Shown here one piece after another: positions 44,700-52,971 of a stretch of DNA of 64,000 nt. The stretch comes from Mycobacterium sp. 852013-50091_SCH5140682 (lineage in GTDB: Bacteria; Actinomycetota; Actinomycetes; Mycobacteriales; Mycobacteriaceae): the NCBI RefSeq assembly GCF_001665685.1, contig NZ_LZTB01000010.1:62001-126000 (forward strand), in the 5' to 3' direction. The notes under the pieces are model-generated. The model made no database searches, was not told the DNA's origin, and worked only from the letters and a program-made list of their open reading frames with translations. How positions within the stretch are numbered: the first letter of the stretch is position 1; the number at the start of each line of letters is the position of its first letter. Made by a program: the position numbers and the translations under genes.

Positions 44700-45376
44700 T
44701 AGCCGACGAACCTGCTCAGCCGGGCCGACAGATGCGGAACGAGTCCGCCGTCGGCGTCGACGCGTTCCTCCACATACGCCAGGTCGCCGCCCTCGATGAT
44801 GCCGTAGAGCCGCTTGGCACCGCCCACCAGCACACCGGAGCGGCTGCGGGCCAACGCATCGGTGGCCAGCTCCCACGACGACTGATTGAGCGGCTGGCCG
44901 TAGAACAACTCGACGTAGCCTGCGGAGTGCGCGAGAAGCAATTCGATGGCCTGGGCCTCGGACGGATCCGACGGATCGTCGACGAAGCGCCAGTAGCCGG
45001 TTTCCCGCAGGGCGGGGGAGTCGTAGTCCCCGGCCGCGTTGAGCCGCCAAGACCGGGATTCCCAGTTCAGGTAGTCAGAGCCGTCGTGGGATACCACGAT
45101 CTGTTGGCCGAACCGGTAGTCGCCGTCCGCGTCGCGGCCTTCGCCCTCGCCGCGCCAGACGCCCACCAGCGGCAGCAGCGCCAGCAGAGCGTCGTTGAGG
45201 CCCACGCCGTCGCGCAGATTCGCGGTATCGGCGGGAAGCGGTAGGTCCTGGAAGGCCGGGATGTTGCGCGCTGCCGTGGCCTTGGCCCGTTCGGCAGCCG
45301 CGGCGACCGCCCGGTCACCGGAGCCCGGTACGACCAGCTCAGGACCGTCGGCTGGAACGTCCTGCTCGGACGTCAC
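44699..45376 (-). CDS. Nitrobindin-like heme/FABP-fold protein (Rv0813c-like)
   Basis: 225 residues. The beta-barrel signature [11 protein letters not shown] (residues 70-80, GxWxGxG) and C-terminal [11 protein letters not shown] with a His near residue 215 fit nitrobindin, a ferric-heme protein that reacts with nitric oxide or peroxynitrite. The first 45 residues are a variable Ala-rich extension. GTG 45376 overlaps the stop of a tiny membrane ORF by 4 nt (GTGA), and its own stop touches the lipoprotein start, so three genes are coupled. Confidence 0.85.
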   Translation of the reverse strand: MTSEQDVPADGPELVVPGSGDRAVAAAAERAKATAARNIPAFQDLPLPADTANLRDGVGLNDALLALLPLVGVWRGEGEGRDADGDYRFGQQIVVSHDGSDYLNWESRSWRLNAAGDYDSPALRETGYWRFVDDPSDPSEAQAIELLLAHSAGYVELFYGQPLNQSSWELATDALARSRSGVLVGGAKRLYGIIEGGDLAYVEERVDADGGLVPHLSARLSRFVG

Positions 45377-45471
45377 GACTCGTCAGTGACGAGCCGGTAA
45401 AGGGTGTACAGCGCAAACCACGTGATGACCACGACAGCCGCGACAAGCATGATCTCGAAGAAGAGCACCAC
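45373..45471 (-). CDS. 32-residue single-span membrane peptide
   Basis: GTG 45471 to TGA 45373-45375 encodes [20 protein letters not shown] plus [12 protein letters not shown]: one membrane helix with a short charged tail. TAGACT (45479-45484, minus strand) lies seven bases before the GTG, so it is the first, leaderless gene of the unit. Its stop overlaps the nitrobindin GTG by 4 nt. The combination of promoter spacing, hydrophobic span and coupling makes it likely real. A second GTG directly follows the first. Confidence 0.65.
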   Translation of the reverse strand: MVLFFEIMLVAAVVVITWFALYTLYRLVTDES

Positions 45472-45478
45472 GCCGATG

Positions 45479-45484
45479 AGTCTA
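45479..45484 (-). promoter_or_regulatory. -10 box (TAGACT) of the small peptide-nitrobindin-lipoprotein unit
   Basis: Minus strand TAGACT, then seven bases, then GTG 45471. Confidence 0.5.
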
Positions 45485-45536
45485 GTTCCTCGGCAGACGT
45501 CTCGTGGCCCCGGGTGGTGTGCCGGCGGTCACTCGC

Positions 45537-45593
45537 CGAACGTGAGCTTGTGTGCGAAATACGGGCGAATCCTCGCGCACAAGCTCACGTTCG
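45537..45593. terminator. 20-bp palindrome downstream of sseC2
   Basis: CGAACGTGAGCTTGTGTGCG (45537-45556) pairs with 45574-45593 over 20 positions with one mismatch; the loop is 17 nt. It lies 12 bp after the sseC2 stop and separates that operon from the nitrobindin promoter. Confidence 0.75.
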
Positions 45594-45604
45594 AGCGAAG
45601 AGCA

Positions 45605-45907
45605 CTAAGCGACCTTGACGTCGACCTCGTGGATCCCGGCACCGGTCGGGGCGACGCTGGCGTCACCGTTGCCGGCGGGCGACAGCGCGCGCAGGGTCCA
45701 GGTGCCCGGCGCCGCGAAGAAGCGGAAGTCGCCGGTCGCCGACGCCACCACCTCAGCGGTGAACTCGTCGGAGGAGTCGAGCAGGCGTACGAACGCCCCG
45801 CCGACTGCCTGGCCGGAGCCGTCGACCACGCGTCCCGTGATCACGGTTTCCTTCTCCAGGTCGACGCCGGCCGGCAACGTCTGTCCTTGCTTGGGTGCAG
45901 AGCACAT
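45605..45907 (-). CDS. sseC2: SseC-type DUF1416 protein
   Basis: 100 residues: MCSAPKQGQTLPAGVDLEKE, then VITGRVVDGSGQAVGGAFVRLLD and a beta-sandwich tail ending HEVDVKVA. It matches the small SseC protein encoded after thiosulfate sulfurtransferase genes in mycobacteria; role in sulfur metabolism is inferred from this linkage. ATG 45907 begins one base after the cysA2 stop, so it is co-translated. Confidence 0.9.
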   Translation of the reverse strand: MCSAPKQGQTLPAGVDLEKETVITGRVVDGSGQAVGGAFVRLLDSSDEFTAEVVASATGDFRFFAAPGTWTLRALSPAGNGDASVAPTGAGIHEVDVKVA

Positions 45908-45908
45908 A

Positions 45909-46745
45909 TCAACTTCCCAACTCGATCGGGGCGCCCACCAGGGAGCCGTATTCCGTCCAACTGCCGTCGTAGTTCTTCACGTTCTGGTGTCCCAGCAGTT
46001 CCTGCAGCACGAACCAGGTGTGCGACGAGCGCTCACCGATCCGGCAGTAGGCGATGGTTTCCTTCTCGCCGTCCAGGCCTGCCGCGGCGTACAGCGCAGC
46101 GAGTTCCTCGTCGGACTTGAAGGTGCCGTCCTCGTTGGCGGCCTTGCTCCACGGAACGTTGATGGCTCCGGGGATGTGTCCGGGCCGCTGGCTCTGCTCC
46201 TGCGGGAGGTGTGCGGGGGCCAGGATCTTGCCGGAGAATTCGTCGGGCGAACGCACGTCGACCAGGTTCTTGACGTTGATCGCGGCGATCACGTCGTCGC
46301 GGAAGGCGCGGATGCTGTGGTCCTGCGGCTTGGCCGAGTACGACGTCTCCGGGCGGCTGACCGCGTCCTTGACCAGCGGGCGGCCGTCGAGCTGCCAGCG
46401 CTTGCGGCCGCCGTCGAGCAGCTTGACGTCGGCGTGGCCGTACAGCTTGAAGTACCAGTAGGCGTAGGCCGCGAACCAGTTGTTGTTGCCGCCGTACAGA
46501 ACTACGGTGTCGTCATTGCTGATGCCCTTGTCGCTCAACAGCTTCGAGAACTGCTGCTGGTCGACGAAGTCACGCTTGACGGCGTCCTGCAGGTCGTCTT
46601 TCCAGTCCAGCTTGACGGCGCCGGGGATGTGGCCCTCGTCGTCATAAGCGCTGGTGTTCTCGTCGACCTCGACGAATACCACGCCAGGAGTTTCGAGATT
46701 GTTCCCGGCCCATTCGGTGGAGACCAGGACGTCGGAGCGTGCCAT
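45909..46745 (-). CDS. cysA2: Thiosulfate sulfurtransferase (tandem rhodanese)
   Basis: 278 residues, two rhodanese domains. The active C-terminal domain has Cys234 in AYCRIGERSS; the N-terminal domain is inactive, with Gly-Asn in VLYGGNNNW at the matching place. It transfers sulfane sulfur from thiosulfate. ATG 46745 has AGGAT upstream; the longer frame overlaps the DUF4395 gene and was not used. It is the second gene of the leader-controlled sulfur operon. Confidence 0.93.
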   Translation of the reverse strand: MARSDVLVSTEWAGNNLETPGVVFVEVDENTSAYDDEGHIPGAVKLDWKDDLQDAVKRDFVDQQQFSKLLSDKGISNDDTVVLYGGNNNWFAAYAYWYFKLYGHADVKLLDGGRKRWQLDGRPLVKDAVSRPETSYSAKPQDHSIRAFRDDVIAAINVKNLVDVRSPDEFSGKILAPAHLPQEQSQRPGHIPGAINVPWSKAANEDGTFKSDEELAALYAAAGLDGEKETIAYCRIGERSSHTWFVLQELLGHQNVKNYDGSWTEYGSLVGAPIELGS

Positions 46746-46782
46746 AGACGAGATCCTTTCGGTTGCTTGGTTTTTGGCGGTG

Positions 46783-47250
46783 TTAGGCGGGGCTTGGCGT
46801 GCGACGGAAACGGGCCACCAGCGGATAGATCTGGCAGCCGAGGCAGATGCCGAACGCGGCATTGAGGAACGCTGCCACCAAGGCCAGCGCGGTGGCGGCC
46901 AAGCCGAGCGCGGGGACGCCGAGCGCGAAGCCGACGGTACCGACGACGGCGAACACAAAGCCGACCAGTTGAGCGAATTTCAGCGGAGCAACCGGTTCAC
47001 GTTCGGTGACGGGGCCAAGGCGTGGCGCCACGAGCGTGGCGAACACCCGGCCGTACGGATGCCTGCGGGGACCGCCGACGGCACCGATGGCGAACACCAC
47101 CGCCTGCAGGCCGAGCAGTATGGCCGCCGCGACGCTGCTGACCCCGGAGATCAGCAGGGTGAGGATCAGCGCACCGGTGGTGACCCAGGCGGCGAATCGG
47201 GGGCCGCGTACGTCGACCTGACCGGTGGTCTCGAGGTGAGGACCTGACAT
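46783..47250 (-). CDS. DUF4395 membrane protein, first gene of the sulfur operon
   Basis: 155 residues, four hydrophobic segments. The DUF4395 hallmark NAAFGICLGCQIYPLVARF (residues about 128-146) with a CxxC pair is present near the C terminus. Association with cysA2/sseC suggests a role in handling sulfane sulfur at the membrane, an inference. ATG 47250 is preceded by AGGAG (47260-47264, minus strand), and bases overlapping this site are complementary to the polycysteine codons of the leader ORF. Confidence 0.85.
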   Translation of the reverse strand: MSGPHLETTGQVDVRGPRFAAWVTTGALILTLLISGVSSVAAAILLGLQAVVFAIGAVGGPRRHPYGRVFATLVAPRLGPVTEREPVAPLKFAQLVGFVFAVVGTVGFALGVPALGLAATALALVAAFLNAAFGICLGCQIYPLVARFRRTPSPA

Positions 47251-47341
47251 GTGAACAAGCTCCTGTTGTTGTTGGAAGGCTGGAGGTGAGCAGGCCGGAG
47301 GGCAAGACTCCGAGCGGGCACGTCAAGACGCGCGGAAGCGC
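47251..47341 (-). promoter_or_regulatory. Attenuator-like leader between polycysteine uORF and DUF4395
   Basis: In the transcript, CAACAACAACAG next to the ribosome-binding site (47263-47274) is an exact 12-base complement of CUGUUGUUGUUG in the Cys-codon run (within 47349-47363). Pairing would hide AGGAG (47260-47264). A ribosome paused on the Cys codons would prevent it. This supports cysteine-responsive translational control. Confidence 0.65.
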
Positions 47342-47434
47342 TCAGCAGCAACAACAACAACAGCAGCAGCCCGCGACGCGGCACAGATCGACTGCGCGGC
47401 GCTTGGTGAGCACAAGCTCAATGCGGGCGGACAC
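47342..47434 (-). CDS. Polycysteine leader peptide (cysteine attenuator)
   Basis: 30 codons from GTG 47434: MSARIELVLTKRRAVDLCRV then AG and eight consecutive Cys codons, then TGA. TAAGCT (47442-47447, minus strand) lies seven bases upstream, so translation is leaderless. A shorter start at GTG 47413 is in frame. Polycysteine leaders before sulfur genes have been described in M. smegmatis as sensors of cysteine supply. The run of Cys codons also reads as poly-Leu in another frame, which I regard as a shadow. Confidence 0.9.
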   Translation of the reverse strand: MSARIELVLTKRRAVDLCRVAGCCCCCCCC

Positions 47435-47441
47435 GAGCGAC

Positions 47442-47447
47442 AGCTTA
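47442..47447 (-). promoter_or_regulatory. -10 box (TAAGCT) of the sulfur operon leader
   Basis: Minus strand TAAGCT seven bases before GTG 47434, located just after the thiX stop (47464). Confidence 0.5.
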
Positions 47448-47463
47448 CCCAATAACCGCCGAC

Positions 47464-47889
47464 TCAGGCCAACAGCGGTTCGAGCGCTGTGCGCAGGTCA
47501 GCAGCCTTGGGTACCCCGCTGGTGCGGTACCGCTGATGCCCTTCGGCGTCGAAGATGAACGTCGTCGGCAGGGACAAAACCGAAAGACGCCGCGCCGCCG
47601 CCGGATTCGCGTCCATGTCGATCTCCACGTGCGCCACCGCGGGCAGCTCGGCGCACACCTGGTCGACCACGCGGCGCACCCCGGCGCACGGTCCGCACCA
47701 CTCCGCGCTGAAATGCAGGATGGTCGGCCCGGTGGTGGACAGCCCGAGGTCTGAGGTGTCCAGCTGCGCGGCGGCCTCGTCGGCGGCCCGCAGCATTCCG
47801 GCGCGCAGCGTCACCAGCCTGCCGATCACGTACGCCACGCCCAGCGCGGCGATCAGTACCGCGACCACGGTGATCATGGAAGCGCTCAT
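47464..47889 (-). CDS. thiX: Membrane-anchored thioredoxin-like protein ThiX
   Basis: 141 residues. An N-terminal helix (ITVVAVLIAALGVAYVIG, residues 6-23) anchors a thioredoxin domain with SAEWCGPC (Cys65, Cys68) and the cis-Pro loop SLPTTFIF. The orientation of the domain relative to the membrane is not certain. ATG 47889 overlaps the lmeA stop by 4 nt. It corresponds to Rv0816c. Confidence 0.9.
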   Translation of the reverse strand: MSASMITVVAVLIAALGVAYVIGRLVTLRAGMLRAADEAAAQLDTSDLGLSTTGPTILHFSAEWCGPCAGVRRVVDQVCAELPAVAHVEIDMDANPAAARRLSVLSLPTTFIFDAEGHQRYRTSGVPKAADLRTALEPLLA

Positions 47890-48689
47890 GTCTGTCTGAA
47901 CTCGCTCAGCTCGACGGTTACTCCCTCGGCGATGCCCTCGATGATGATGTCCGATCCTCGGGCACCCTCACTGGTCGGCGTAATGCCGAAGGGCAGCTTC
48001 TGCCCGGTGATGGTGCTGCTGAACTCAGCGAGCACCGCGGCGGTCTTGTCCTCGGGAACGGGCTGGTCGGCGGTGCCTGCACCGGTGAGTACCCCGGTAG
48101 CGGTCATCACCAGCGTGCTGTGGTCCTCGCCGGCGATGGACAGATCCACGGTGACGCTGACGCGCTTGTCGATGCCCGCGGCCCGTGGGGTGCCGGTGAA
48201 GACCAGGCCCTGGTTGCTCGATATGCCCGATTCGGTGGTGCCGCCGGTGGGGTCGTTGGTCTCCCGGGACGGGGCCTCCACCAGCAGGTCGTCGATCCCC
48301 ATGAACCGTCCGACATGGGTGGAATCGATGATGATGCGGCTCTCCAGCTTGCCGATGTGCATGGGCGCGTTCGGCCGGATGAGCCACGAAGCCTCGGTCA
48401 GGTTGATGTGGTGCATCGTGGCTTCCAGCGACGCCTTGCCGACCACGGGGTGGTCCACACCGATCGCCCGCAGTTCCACCTCGTTGTACTGGTGCCTACG
48501 GGCCTGGGTGATGAACGGGAATCCGAGGATCGCTGCGGTGGGGTCCCAGTTCAGGGCGGCGACCGTGCGCAGCGTGCGAGCCAGCCGGTATTCGGCGTAG
48601 ATGGCGGCGCCGAAGTCGACGCCGACGGCCGCCACGACGAGTGCGAGCACGGTCGCGACGAAGCCGATCACCAGTTTCCGCACCGGCAT
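47886..48689 (-). CDS. lmeA: LmeA: DUF2993 lipomannan-elongation factor
   Basis: 267 residues. Signal/anchor [20 protein letters not shown] is followed by a DUF2993 domain ([33 protein letters not shown]), the lipid-binding tubular fold. In M. smegmatis LmeA (MSMEG_5785, Rv0817c homologue) is a periplasmic factor needed for lipomannan mannan-chain elongation. ATG 48689 or GTG 48701 are both possible starts. It is divergent from glnR and coupled to thiX. Confidence 0.88.
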   Translation of the reverse strand: MPVRKLVIGFVATVLALVVAAVGVDFGAAIYAEYRLARTLRTVAALNWDPTAAILGFPFITQARRHQYNEVELRAIGVDHPVVGKASLEATMHHINLTEASWLIRPNAPMHIGKLESRIIIDSTHVGRFMGIDDLLVEAPSRETNDPTGGTTESGISSNQGLVFTGTPRAAGIDKRVSVTVDLSIAGEDHSTLVMTATGVLTGAGTADQPVPEDKTAAVLAEFSSTITGQKLPFGITPTSEGARGSDIIIEGIAEGVTVELSEFRQT

Positions 48690-48867
48690 ATTGTTGCCCA
48701 CGTCCGGGCGGACGTTTCTCGCGGCGCGGCCGATCCGCAGGCAAGGCGTTATCGTTAGTAGACAAATGGCCGGTAACGGCCACGTGTCAGCCATGAATCC
48801 GGGTAACCACCTCCGACATCGGCGTCCGGGCGGTTCCAAAGTGATTCCCGGTGCGCCGGAGGACCTG
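48690..48867. promoter_or_regulatory. Divergent lmeA / glnR promoter region
   Basis: Contains an AT-rich patch (GTTATCGTTAGTAGAC, around 48748-48763) and a small hairpin TGGCC-GGTAAC-GGCCA just after it. GGAGGA (48858-48863) precedes the glnR TTG by four bases. No clear GlnR box was identified by eye. Confidence 0.35.
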
Positions 48868-49644
48868 TTGGATCTGCTGCTACTCACCCTCGACCCGCAT
48901 CCGGAGTCTGTCCTGCCCTCCCTGTCGCTGCTGGCACACAGCGTGCGGACAGCGCCGACCGAGGTGTCGTCCCTGTTGGAGGCGGGCAACGCCGACGTGG
49001 CGATCGTCGATGCGCGGGTGGATCTGGCCGCCGCCCGTGGTCTGTGTCGACTGCTGGGCACGACCGGGACATCGGTTCCGGTGGTCGCCGTGCTCAACGA
49101 AGGCGGACTCGTCGCCGTGACCCACGAATGGGGCCTGGACGAGATTCTGTTGCCGGGCACCGGCCCCGCCGAGATCGACGCGAGGCTGCGGCTGCTGGTG
49201 GGGCGCCGCGGCGGCGCGGCCAGCCAGGAGAACGCCGGCAAGATCTCGCTAGGCGAGCTGGTCATCGACGAGGGCACGTACACCGCGCGGCTGCGCGGCC
49301 GTCCGCTCGACCTCACGTACAAGGAATTCGAGCTGCTGAAGTACCTCGCACAGCACGCGGGCCGGGTGTTCACCCGTGCCCAGTTGCTGCAGGAGGTGTG
49401 GGGCTACGACTTCTTCGGCGGCACCCGCACGGTCGACGTGCACGTGCGTCGCCTGCGCGCCAAGCTGGGGCCCGAGTACGAGTCGCTGATCGGCACCGTG
49501 CGCAACGTCGGCTACAAGGCGGTCCGCCCGTCCCGCGGACGCGCGCCGGCCGTGGGACAGACAGCCGACGACAGTGACGATGACGACGACTACTCGCCGC
49601 CGGTCGCCAACGGCCCGCTGGCCGATCGGCTGCCCAGCCAGTGA
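48868..49644 (+). CDS. glnR: GlnR-type nitrogen response regulator
   Basis: 258 residues from TTG 48868 (GTG 48841 is in frame but lacks a ribosome site; GGAGGA precedes the TTG). The N-terminal receiver-like domain is atypical, as in GlnR, which works without a classical kinase. The C-terminal OmpR-type winged helix is textbook: [58 protein letters not shown]. GlnR controls ammonium and nitrate assimilation genes in mycobacteria. The stop overlaps the mshD start (GTGA). Confidence 0.93.
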   Translation: MDLLLLTLDPHPESVLPSLSLLAHSVRTAPTEVSSLLEAGNADVAIVDARVDLAAARGLCRLLGTTGTSVPVVAVLNEGGLVAVTHEWGLDEILLPGTGPAEIDARLRLLVGRRGGAASQENAGKISLGELVIDEGTYTARLRGRPLDLTYKEFELLKYLAQHAGRVFTRAQLLQEVWGYDFFGGTRTVDVHVRRLRAKLGPEYESLIGTVRNVGYKAVRPSRGRAPAVGQTADDSDDDDDYSPPVANGPLADRLPSQ

Positions 49645-50585
49645 CCGAGATCAACTGGCGCACGTCGTTGTCCGGCGCCGATCAACAGCAGATCCGTGCG
49701 CTGATCACAGCGGCGACGGAGCACGACGGGATCGCGCCGGTCGGTGATCAGGTTCTGCGCGAGCTCAGCCGTGACCGCACCCGTCACCTGGTCGCTACCG
49801 ACAGCGACGAGGTGATCGGCTACCTCAACCTGGCCCCGGCCGACGGAGACGATCCGGCCATGGCCGAGCTGGTGGTGCACCCACATGCCAGAAGGCACGG
49901 GACCGGGTCGGAGCTGGCTCGCGCGGGGCTCTCGGAGGGCGGGCCCGGCGCCAGGATCTGGGCGCACGGCAACCTCGAGCCCGCCCGGGCGCTCGCGTCG
50001 AAGCTGGGGCTCGTCATCGTCCGGGAGCTGCTGCAGATGCGTCGTCCGCTGGCCGATCTGCCTCCCCAGCGGGACGCCGCCGGCGTGACGATCAAGACGT
50101 ATGCGGGGCCGCAGGACGACGCCGAATTGCTCCGGGTCAACAACGCGGCCTTTTCTTGGCACCCCGAGCAGGGTGGCTGGACCGAGCGGGAGATCGCCGA
50201 ACGTCGCGACGAACCGTGGTTCGACCCGAAGGGCCTGTTCCTGGCGTTCGACGACGGGACCGGCTCGCAAGGGGAACCACAAACATCCGGACGGCTGGTG
50301 GGCTTCCACTGGACGAAGGTCCACGCCGATGGCCTGCCGGACGGCTCCGGTCTCGGTGAGGTGTACGTGGTGGGCGTCGATCCGTCCGCGCAGGGCCGCG
50401 GACTCGGGTCGGTGTTGACCTTGGCCGGGCTGCACCACCTCGCAGCGGCGCTGTCAGGGACTTCACAGCCTGTGGTCATGCTTTACGCCGAGGCAAATAA
50501 CTCGGCGGCGGTGAACACTTACCGAAAACTCGGTTTCGAGGTGGCTGTTGTCGATGCGGCCTATGGGGCCTCGCAACGCGACTAG
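49641..50585 (+). CDS. mshD: Mycothiol synthase
   Basis: 314 residues with two GNAT domains. The C-terminal, active one has [20 protein letters not shown] (acetyl-CoA loop RGLG) and [20 protein letters not shown]; the N-terminal one has [14 protein letters not shown]. It acetylates Cys-GlcN-Ins, the last step of mycothiol synthesis. The GTG overlaps the glnR stop. It ends just before the phosphate-control region. Confidence 0.95.
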   Translation: MTEINWRTSLSGADQQQIRALITAATEHDGIAPVGDQVLRELSRDRTRHLVATDSDEVIGYLNLAPADGDDPAMAELVVHPHARRHGTGSELARAGLSEGGPGARIWAHGNLEPARALASKLGLVIVRELLQMRRPLADLPPQRDAAGVTIKTYAGPQDDAELLRVNNAAFSWHPEQGGWTEREIAERRDEPWFDPKGLFLAFDDGTGSQGEPQTSGRLVGFHWTKVHADGLPDGSGLGEVYVVGVDPSAQGRGLGSVLTLAGLHHLAAALSGTSQPVVMLYAEANNSAAVNTYRKLGFEVAVVDAAYGASQRD

Positions 50586-50604
50586 CAGTGAACACGCTGA
50601 ACCT

Positions 50605-50622
50605 GTTCACCGTCCGTTCATA
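50605..50622 (+). promoter_or_regulatory. Candidate PHO box (RegX3 site) upstream of pstS
   Basis: GTTCACC (50605-50611) and GTTCATA (50616-50622) form a direct repeat with an 11-bp period, the pattern of actinobacterial PHO boxes bound by PhoP/RegX3-type regulators. An inverted GTGAAC (50588-50593) precedes it. TACGTT (50654-50659) downstream is a possible -10 for pstS. Confidence 0.6.
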
Positions 50623-50697
50623 TTCCATCACCACACCGTCCACTGCGGCCGCATACGTTGCCGGGGAGTCTGACGCCGTCAAACGAAAGTGGGATAA

Positions 50698-51837
50698 GTG
50701 AAGCTCAACAGCATTGGTAAGAGGGTCGGCACTCCGCTCGGAGTGTTCTTGTCTGCGACGGCCGTCGCCGCGCTGACGCTGACCGCCTGCGGTAGCGACA
50801 ACAACGCCGGCACCAAGACGACCTCCGCCGCATCGGGCACCGCTGCGGCGTCCGCAGAGTGCGGTGGCAAGAATGCGCTGACCGCGGAAGGCTCGACGGC
50901 CCAGCAGAACGCCATCGCGCTGTTCAACCAGGCGTGGGGCCAGGCCTGCCCGGGCAAGAACCTGTCGTACAACCCGACCGGATCGGGCGCGGGTCGCACG
51001 CAGTTCATCGCCAAGCAGGTTGACTTCGCAGGCTCCGACTCGGCGCTGAGCGGCGATCAGGTCAAGGCCGCCGCGGACCGCTGCGGCGGCAATCCGGCGT
51101 GGAACCTGCCGCTGGTGTTCGGTCCCGTCGCGCTGGCCTACAACCTCGAGGGCGTCGACAAGCTCGTCGTCAACGGTGACGTGCTGGCCAAGATCTTCCA
51201 GGGCCAGATCAAGAAGTGGAACGACCCGGCCATCGCTGCGCTGAACGCCGGCGCCAACCTGCCGGACGTCGACATCAAGCCGGTCTACCGCTCGGACTCC
51301 TCGGGCACCACCGACAACTTCCAGAAGTACCTGGCTGCCGCCGCGCCGCAGGCGTGGACCAAGGGCGCGGGCAGCGAGTTCCAGGGCGGCGCCGGTGAGG
51401 GTGCGCAGAAGTCCTCGGGCGTGGTGCAGGCCGTGCAGAGCACCCCGGGAGCGATCGGCTACGTGGAGAAGGGCTTCGCCGACCAGGCCAAGCTGTCGGC
51501 CGCGCAGATCGACAGCGGTGCGGGCCCGGTCGCGTTGAGCAACGAGTCGGCGGCCAAGGCGATCGACGCCGCCAAGTTCGCCGCCGAGGGCAACGACCTC
51601 AAGCTCGACCTGAACTCGCTGTACGGCTCGAAGGAAGCCGGCGTGTACCCGCTGGTGCTGGCGACCTACAACATCGTCTGCTCCAAGGGCTATGACGCCG
51701 ACACCTCCGCAGCTGTCAAGTCGTTCCTGACGGTGGCTGCCAACCAGGGCCAGTCGGGCCTGGGCGACGCCGGTTACGTTCCGCTTCCGGACGCCTTCAA
51801 GCAGCGCCTGTTGACTTCGGTCAACGCGATCGCCTAG
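50698..51837 (+). CDS. pstS: Phosphate-binding lipoprotein PstS
   Basis: 379 residues. Signal VFLSATAVAALTLTACGSD gives a lipobox with Cys near residue 31. Phosphate-site segments are seen: AEGSTAQQNAI, NPTGSGAGRTQF, DFAGSDSALSGDQ and YRSDSSGTTDNFQKYL. It captures phosphate for PstCAB outside the membrane. GTG 50698 follows the PHO box region. Confidence 0.96.
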   Translation: MKLNSIGKRVGTPLGVFLSATAVAALTLTACGSDNNAGTKTTSAASGTAAASAECGGKNALTAEGSTAQQNAIALFNQAWGQACPGKNLSYNPTGSGAGRTQFIAKQVDFAGSDSALSGDQVKAAADRCGGNPAWNLPLVFGPVALAYNLEGVDKLVVNGDVLAKIFQGQIKKWNDPAIAALNAGANLPDVDIKPVYRSDSSGTTDNFQKYLAAAAPQAWTKGAGSEFQGGAGEGAQKSSGVVQAVQSTPGAIGYVEKGFADQAKLSAAQIDSGAGPVALSNESAAKAIDAAKFAAEGNDLKLDLNSLYGSKEAGVYPLVLATYNIVCSKGYDADTSAAVKSFLTVAANQGQSGLGDAGYVPLPDAFKQRLLTSVNAIA

Positions 51838-51880
51838 TTCAGCGGCGCAATTATTCTGGTGAGGATGGATTTTCGATCAC

Positions 51881-52939
51881 ATGACCGACAGGAACCCGGA
51901 CGGGACAACTGTGACAACACCTGATCCTGCCAAGGCGGGGTCGGGCGAGTCGCTGGCCGCGCCCCACCCCGCGCCGGAACCCATCTCCACCGATCCGTCG
52001 CGTGGGGCGGCGAAAGTACGGCTGGGCGACCGCATTTTCCACGGTCTGGCCGAAGGCTCGGGCATCCTGATCGTCGCGCTCATCGCGGCGATCGGGGTGT
52101 TCCTGCTCTGGCGGGCCATCCCGGCGTTGGCCCGCAACCAAGAGAACTTCTTCCTCTACGGCGGGACCTGGATCACCACCGACACCTCGGCGATGCATTT
52201 CGGCATCCTCGACTTGATCCAGGTGACCGTGTTCGTGTCAATGTTCTCGCTGATCCTGGCGATGCCCGTCGCACTGGGCATCGCAGTCTTCCTGACTCAG
52301 TACGCGCCGAGGCGCTTGTCCAGCCCGCTGGCGTACATGGTTGATCTGCTGGCCGCGGTGCCGTCGATCGTCTACGGCGTGTGGGGCCTGTACGTCCTGG
52401 CGCCCGTGCTGCGGCCCGTGGCGGTATGGCTCAACCACAACCTGGGCTGGCTGTTCCTGTTCAAGACAGGCAACGTGTCGCTGGCCGGCGGCGGCACCAT
52501 TTTCACTGCGGGCATCGTCCTGGCCGTGATGATCCTGCCGATCATCACCGCGGTGACGCGGGAAGTGTTCGTCCAAACTCCGCGTGGGCAGATCGAGGCC
52601 GCATTGGCCCTCGGCGCCACCCGCTGGGAGGTTGTCCGCACGACGGTGCTGCCATTCGGGTTGTCGGGCTACATCAGCGGCGCGATGCTCGGCCTCGGGC
52701 GCGCGCTCGGTGAGACCATCGCCCTCCTGATCATCCTGCGTGGCACCCAGACTGCGTTCGGCTGGTCGCTGTTCGACGGTGGTTACACCTTCGCCAGCAA
52801 GATCGCTGCCACGGCAAGCGAATTCAACGATCAGTACAAGGCGGGCGCCTACATTGCTGCCGGTCTGGTGCTGTTCATCCTGACGTTCGTGGTGAACTCG
52901 CTGGCGCGCGCTGTCGTTGCCGGAAAGGGTGCCCGATGA
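51881..52939 (+). CDS. pstC: Phosphate ABC transporter permease PstC
   Basis: 352 residues; an N-terminal hydrophilic tail of about 45 residues, then six membrane segments. The permease EAA-type loop is [24 protein letters not shown] with [17 protein letters not shown] 51881 lies 43 nt after pstS. Its stop overlaps a mini-ORF start (ATGA at 52936) that leads to pstA. Confidence 0.94.
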   Translation: MTDRNPDGTTVTTPDPAKAGSGESLAAPHPAPEPISTDPSRGAAKVRLGDRIFHGLAEGSGILIVALIAAIGVFLLWRAIPALARNQENFFLYGGTWITTDTSAMHFGILDLIQVTVFVSMFSLILAMPVALGIAVFLTQYAPRRLSSPLAYMVDLLAAVPSIVYGVWGLYVLAPVLRPVAVWLNHNLGWLFLFKTGNVSLAGGGTIFTAGIVLAVMILPIITAVTREVFVQTPRGQIEAALALGATRWEVVRTTVLPFGLSGYISGAMLGLGRALGETIALLIILRGTQTAFGWSLFDGGYTFASKIAATASEFNDQYKAGAYIAAGLVLFILTFVVNSLARAVVAGKGAR

Positions 52940-52971
52940 GCGCTTGCGCGAAGAGGAGAATGCTGCGATGA
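52936..52971 (+). CDS. Mini-ORF bridging pstC and pstA
   Basis: ATG 52936 overlaps the pstC TGA (52937-52939), and its own TGA (52969-52971) overlaps the pstA ATG (52968). It encodes [18 protein letters not shown] lies inside it, 10 bases before pstA. The double 4-nt overlap could keep ribosomes moving between the two permease genes; it could also be chance. Confidence 0.35.
   Translation: MSACAKRRMLR

Noticed and set aside
47166..47384. ORF with a run of nine Leu (MPRRGLLLLLL...)
   Set aside because: It is the polycysteine leader read in another frame; the Cys frame has the promoter spacing, a stop after the run and a known precedent.
48841..48867. GTG 48841 as glnR start
   Set aside because: In frame but lacks a ribosome site; TTG 48868 has GGAGGA upstream and gives the family N terminus MDLLLLT.
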